From Theristus sp. LFF4_11 (lineage: Eukaryota > Nematoda > Chromadorea > Monhysterida > Xyalidae): a stretch of 64,000 bases of DNA. How positions within the stretch are numbered: position 1 is the first letter of the stretch; every line of letters starts with the position of its first letter. Under the pieces are notes generated by a model that saw only the letters and a list, made by a program, of their open reading frames with translations, was not told the DNA's origin and ran no database searches. Positions 61,924 to 64,000 of this stretch are shown piece by piece. A program made the translations under genes and the position numbers. The stretch lies in NCBI GenBank assembly GCA_030248135.1, contig JASANC010001879.1, positions 1 to 64,000 of the forward strand. The letters are read 5' to 3'.

Positions 61924-62733
61924 ATGTCAACGAAAGAGCTTCACGTGGCCTGCATGGTGACCGTGGTGCTGTTCGCAATTGGTAGGTGCTGCAACCTTTG
62001 TTTTTTGCAAACGTCTCACTAAACTGCAATATCTCTGTTGCAATTTCATTGTTCGGCCAGTGTGGTGATGCATGAATGCCATCTGCAGTGTACCAGCCGT
62101 TGCCGAGTGCTGCTGAAGATGGCGTCGATGTGGGCGCCGAGCAAAGCGACCATCGCAAAGGCCGTGGCTTGCCCAGCCTCGATTCAATACAACTGCCGTT
62201 CTGTAAAGAGGGCGAAATCATGTGCTCTGACATGCTGAAATGTGTGCTCAAAACAGACATCTGCAACAACATTGTCGACTGTGACGACGGCTCCGACGAA
62301 CTGCACTGCTGGCCTCGCACGAAACAGGTAAACTCGTGCACCAGATTATAATGCAAAGACAAATCAGCATGCACTGGCTGAGGCAGCTTTCATGAGCAAG
62401 TAAGGTGGCGGCACACACAAGTTTGAGCCGTCTCGTGTGAGCGTCTGAGATAATCTCGAACATCTTTAGAACTTAGGGGCATTCATGGAGCAGTTTTGAG
62501 TCACCGTGCAGCTATGCTCCAACACAGCTGCGCGTCACTGAATACTGCTTCATGAATGCCGCTTTAGAATTTTTTGCAGCAACATTTCATTTTCGACTGT
62601 CTCTTTTCAGATCCAGTGTTTCGTGCGCGGCTACTTTGGCTGCGCTAACGGCGAGTGTGTTAACCCGGTCGATCGGTGTGACGGTGAGGATGACTGTGGC
62701 GATAATTCAGACGAAATTTTCTGTTCTGAATAA
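61924..62733 (+). CDS. Small secreted protein with two LDL-receptor class A domains
   Basis: Three exons, 61924-61981, 62089-62327 and 62611-62733 (TAA), phases 1 and 0, about 139 residues. The signal peptide is in exon 1 ([14 protein letters not shown]). A short acidic/basic linker leads to LDLa 1 ([20 protein letters not shown] then [16 protein letters not shown]), then WPRTKQ, then LDLa 2 in its own exon ([20 protein letters not shown] then [16 protein letters not shown]). Calcium-site residues are intact in both. Second member of the tandem cluster and the only one with an intron between the two modules; that intron holds a small inverted-repeat element. Confidence 0.9.
62473..62567. repeat. 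Small inverted-repeat element in LDLa gene intron
   Basis: The left end AGGGGCATTCATGGAGCAG is mirrored by CTGCTTCATGAATGCCGCTTT at the right; about 95 bp. Related to the hairpin at 36108-36153. Likely a miniature element; superfamily unclear. Confidence 0.5.
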
Positions 62734-63149
62734 ATGAAAAAACGAACGAAACTCAAGCATCAGTTGCTGACCTTTCTGTGTTTTACCGTGAATTGCTGCA
62801 TTTATTTGTTAACTCGGGTGGTGAATGCGTTATGTTGCATCATGTGTACTGTGTACAGCATTTTAACAAAGTGCTTAGCCTTTTTGTTTGGTTTCCATTG
62901 TGTGCAGTTGTAGTTTGACATTATTATTGCAAATATTGTTGAACACCTATTGACCTGCTTTAATTAAATAAAACCAGTTTGGTTGCGTTTTGTGTTTTCA
63001 ATTTTAAATCACTATTCATAACAGATACATTCGGTTTTTTGTGTGTCGACACAATTTTTTCAACTTAAAACACCAAAACCGCCTGCCTTCGTCGTCATTT
63101 CACATTCCTTTTGACACCTGATTCGATGTTTTGGTATTTTCGTTGCAAA

Positions 63150-63617
63150 ATGCAGTTTTGCTTGATTGCCAGCATCATCTTGACGTTGAACGTGCTCACT
63201 TCGACAGGTTCGCATTTTGATGGACACTGGCCGCCAATGACGGGTTGATTTTTCAAACCGTTTGCAGTGTTGTAACAGTGCAGAGCAAGCATTGTGTTTG
63301 CAGGTGATGATTTCAAAGCTCAAGAGCAAGCGAAGAGTGTTGAACAAGTGCCCCGGTGCAGTCGAACTCAGTGGCTGTGCACCGATTGGTCGCGTTGTGT
63401 TGAGGACGCCCAGATCTGCGACGACTCAATCGACTGTCCGGATGGATCGGACGAAATTTGGTGCTGGCCGGTGACGAAACGAATGCGCTGCTTCAGACGG
63501 CGCTATTTCTTCTGCATCAATCGAAACTGCATCAATCCACATCGACGCTGCGACGGTGTCGACGACTGTGGGGACAACTCGGATGAGATACGATGCACCC
63601 AGCGTCAGCATCATTGA
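63150..63617 (+). CDS. Small secreted protein with two LDL-receptor class A domains
   Basis: Two exons, 63150-63207 and 63304-63617 (TGA), phase 1, about 123 residues. Signal peptide [17 protein letters not shown]. Mature part: [14 protein letters not shown] linker, LDLa 1 ([20 protein letters not shown] then [16 protein letters not shown]), a basic WPVTKRMR bridge, LDLa 2 ([20 protein letters not shown] then [16 protein letters not shown]) and a short TQRQHH tail. Both modules keep the calcium-binding acidic residues. The WPxTK bridge between modules is shared with the gene at 61924, which shows close paralogy. Third member of the cluster; further members may lie beyond the window. Confidence 0.9.
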
Positions 63618-64000
63618 CCCAATGGCGTTCTTGTTTGTTAACTACCGGATTTCAAATTGCTCTATCTCGCGTCTGGTTTGAGGTATGAGGCTGAAACTTG
63701 GAAACATTGCAGAACCAAGATTCGCATTTTTTCCCAAAATTTTATATAATTTTTTGTGTTTCTGCTGATGGTGTTTGACATTTTTTAAAGTGAAACATCA
63801 CAGTTTTCAAGTTTTTGACTTATGAATAAATGACTCTGAATAAATGTTCACATGATCATCCAAATATTTTTCGAAGGCTGCATTATCTTCCACGTGTTTG
63901 TTGGAATCACCGATGTTAGCTTGCAACCGATTTTAGGCTAGTTGCTCAATGTGTGAACCATGGATTTTAATGACGCCACCCATATCCGATGCCGAAACTC
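63618..64000 (+). other. Downstream region, nothing recognised
   Basis: AT-rich sequence after the third LDLa gene; AATAAA motifs near 63823 and 63839 could serve as poly(A) signals. No start of another gene is visible before the window ends. Confidence 0.3.

Noticed and set aside
1..64000. tRNA, rRNA, CRISPR and operon-like features
   Set aside because: Looked for characteristic motifs on both strands and saw none; the window is intron-rich animal DNA.

Overview
The window is nuclear DNA from an animal. The genes are split into many short exons by GT-AG introns (and three probable GC-AG introns). They are recognisable metazoan families: WDR82, a NUDT17-type Nudix hydrolase, a DEG/ENaC channel, a small collagen, G3BP/Rasputin, SPARC/osteonectin and LDL-receptor class A proteins. 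The SPARC protein reads closest to protostome SPARC. The TTTTCAG-type acceptors, small collagen, degenerin-type channel and scattered TTAGGC-like repeats suit an ecdysozoan, possibly nematode-like, but no rRNA or marker gene fixes the taxon. All exon models below were built by eye from homology, splice motifs and phase arithmetic; most junctions keep phase exactly.

Layout. 1-2555: 3' part of WDR82 (+). 2556-12217: about 9.7 kb with no recognisable gene and one dispersed repeat. 12218-13599: NUDT17-like gene (+). 13971-15259: novel single-pass membrane protein candidate (-). 17097-23083: ten-exon DEG/ENaC channel (+) with a huge Thr/Pro-rich insert in its ectodomain. 23640-25740: cysteine-rich secreted protein (+). 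27318-27702: small secreted, neuropeptide-precursor-like gene (+). 28289-29278: collagen (-). 33121-36939: twelve-exon G3BP orthologue (-). 37260-40710: repeat-rich intergenic block (direct repeats, poly-G/poly-C tracts, T/A tracts, telomere-like repeats). 41799-46292: eight-exon SPARC (+), with repeats in three introns. 47310-49506 and 51605-58522: two low-complexity, probably secreted repeat proteins on the - strand, perhaps one gene. 59816-63617: head-to-tail cluster of three secreted proteins, each with two LDL-receptor class A domains.

Two themes stand out. First, several genes carry long in-frame coding minisatellites: 21 bp in the channel, 27 bp and 60 bp in the 51.6-58.5 kb gene, 24 bp in its neighbour. 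Second, introns and intergenic DNA hold several terminal-inverted-repeat elements without a visible transposase, four of them Tc1/mariner-like and three inside introns. The extracellular theme (SPARC, collagen, LDLa proteins, repeat proteins, mucin-like channel) recurs, but neighbouring genes are on both strands and no shared pathway is shown by the sequence.
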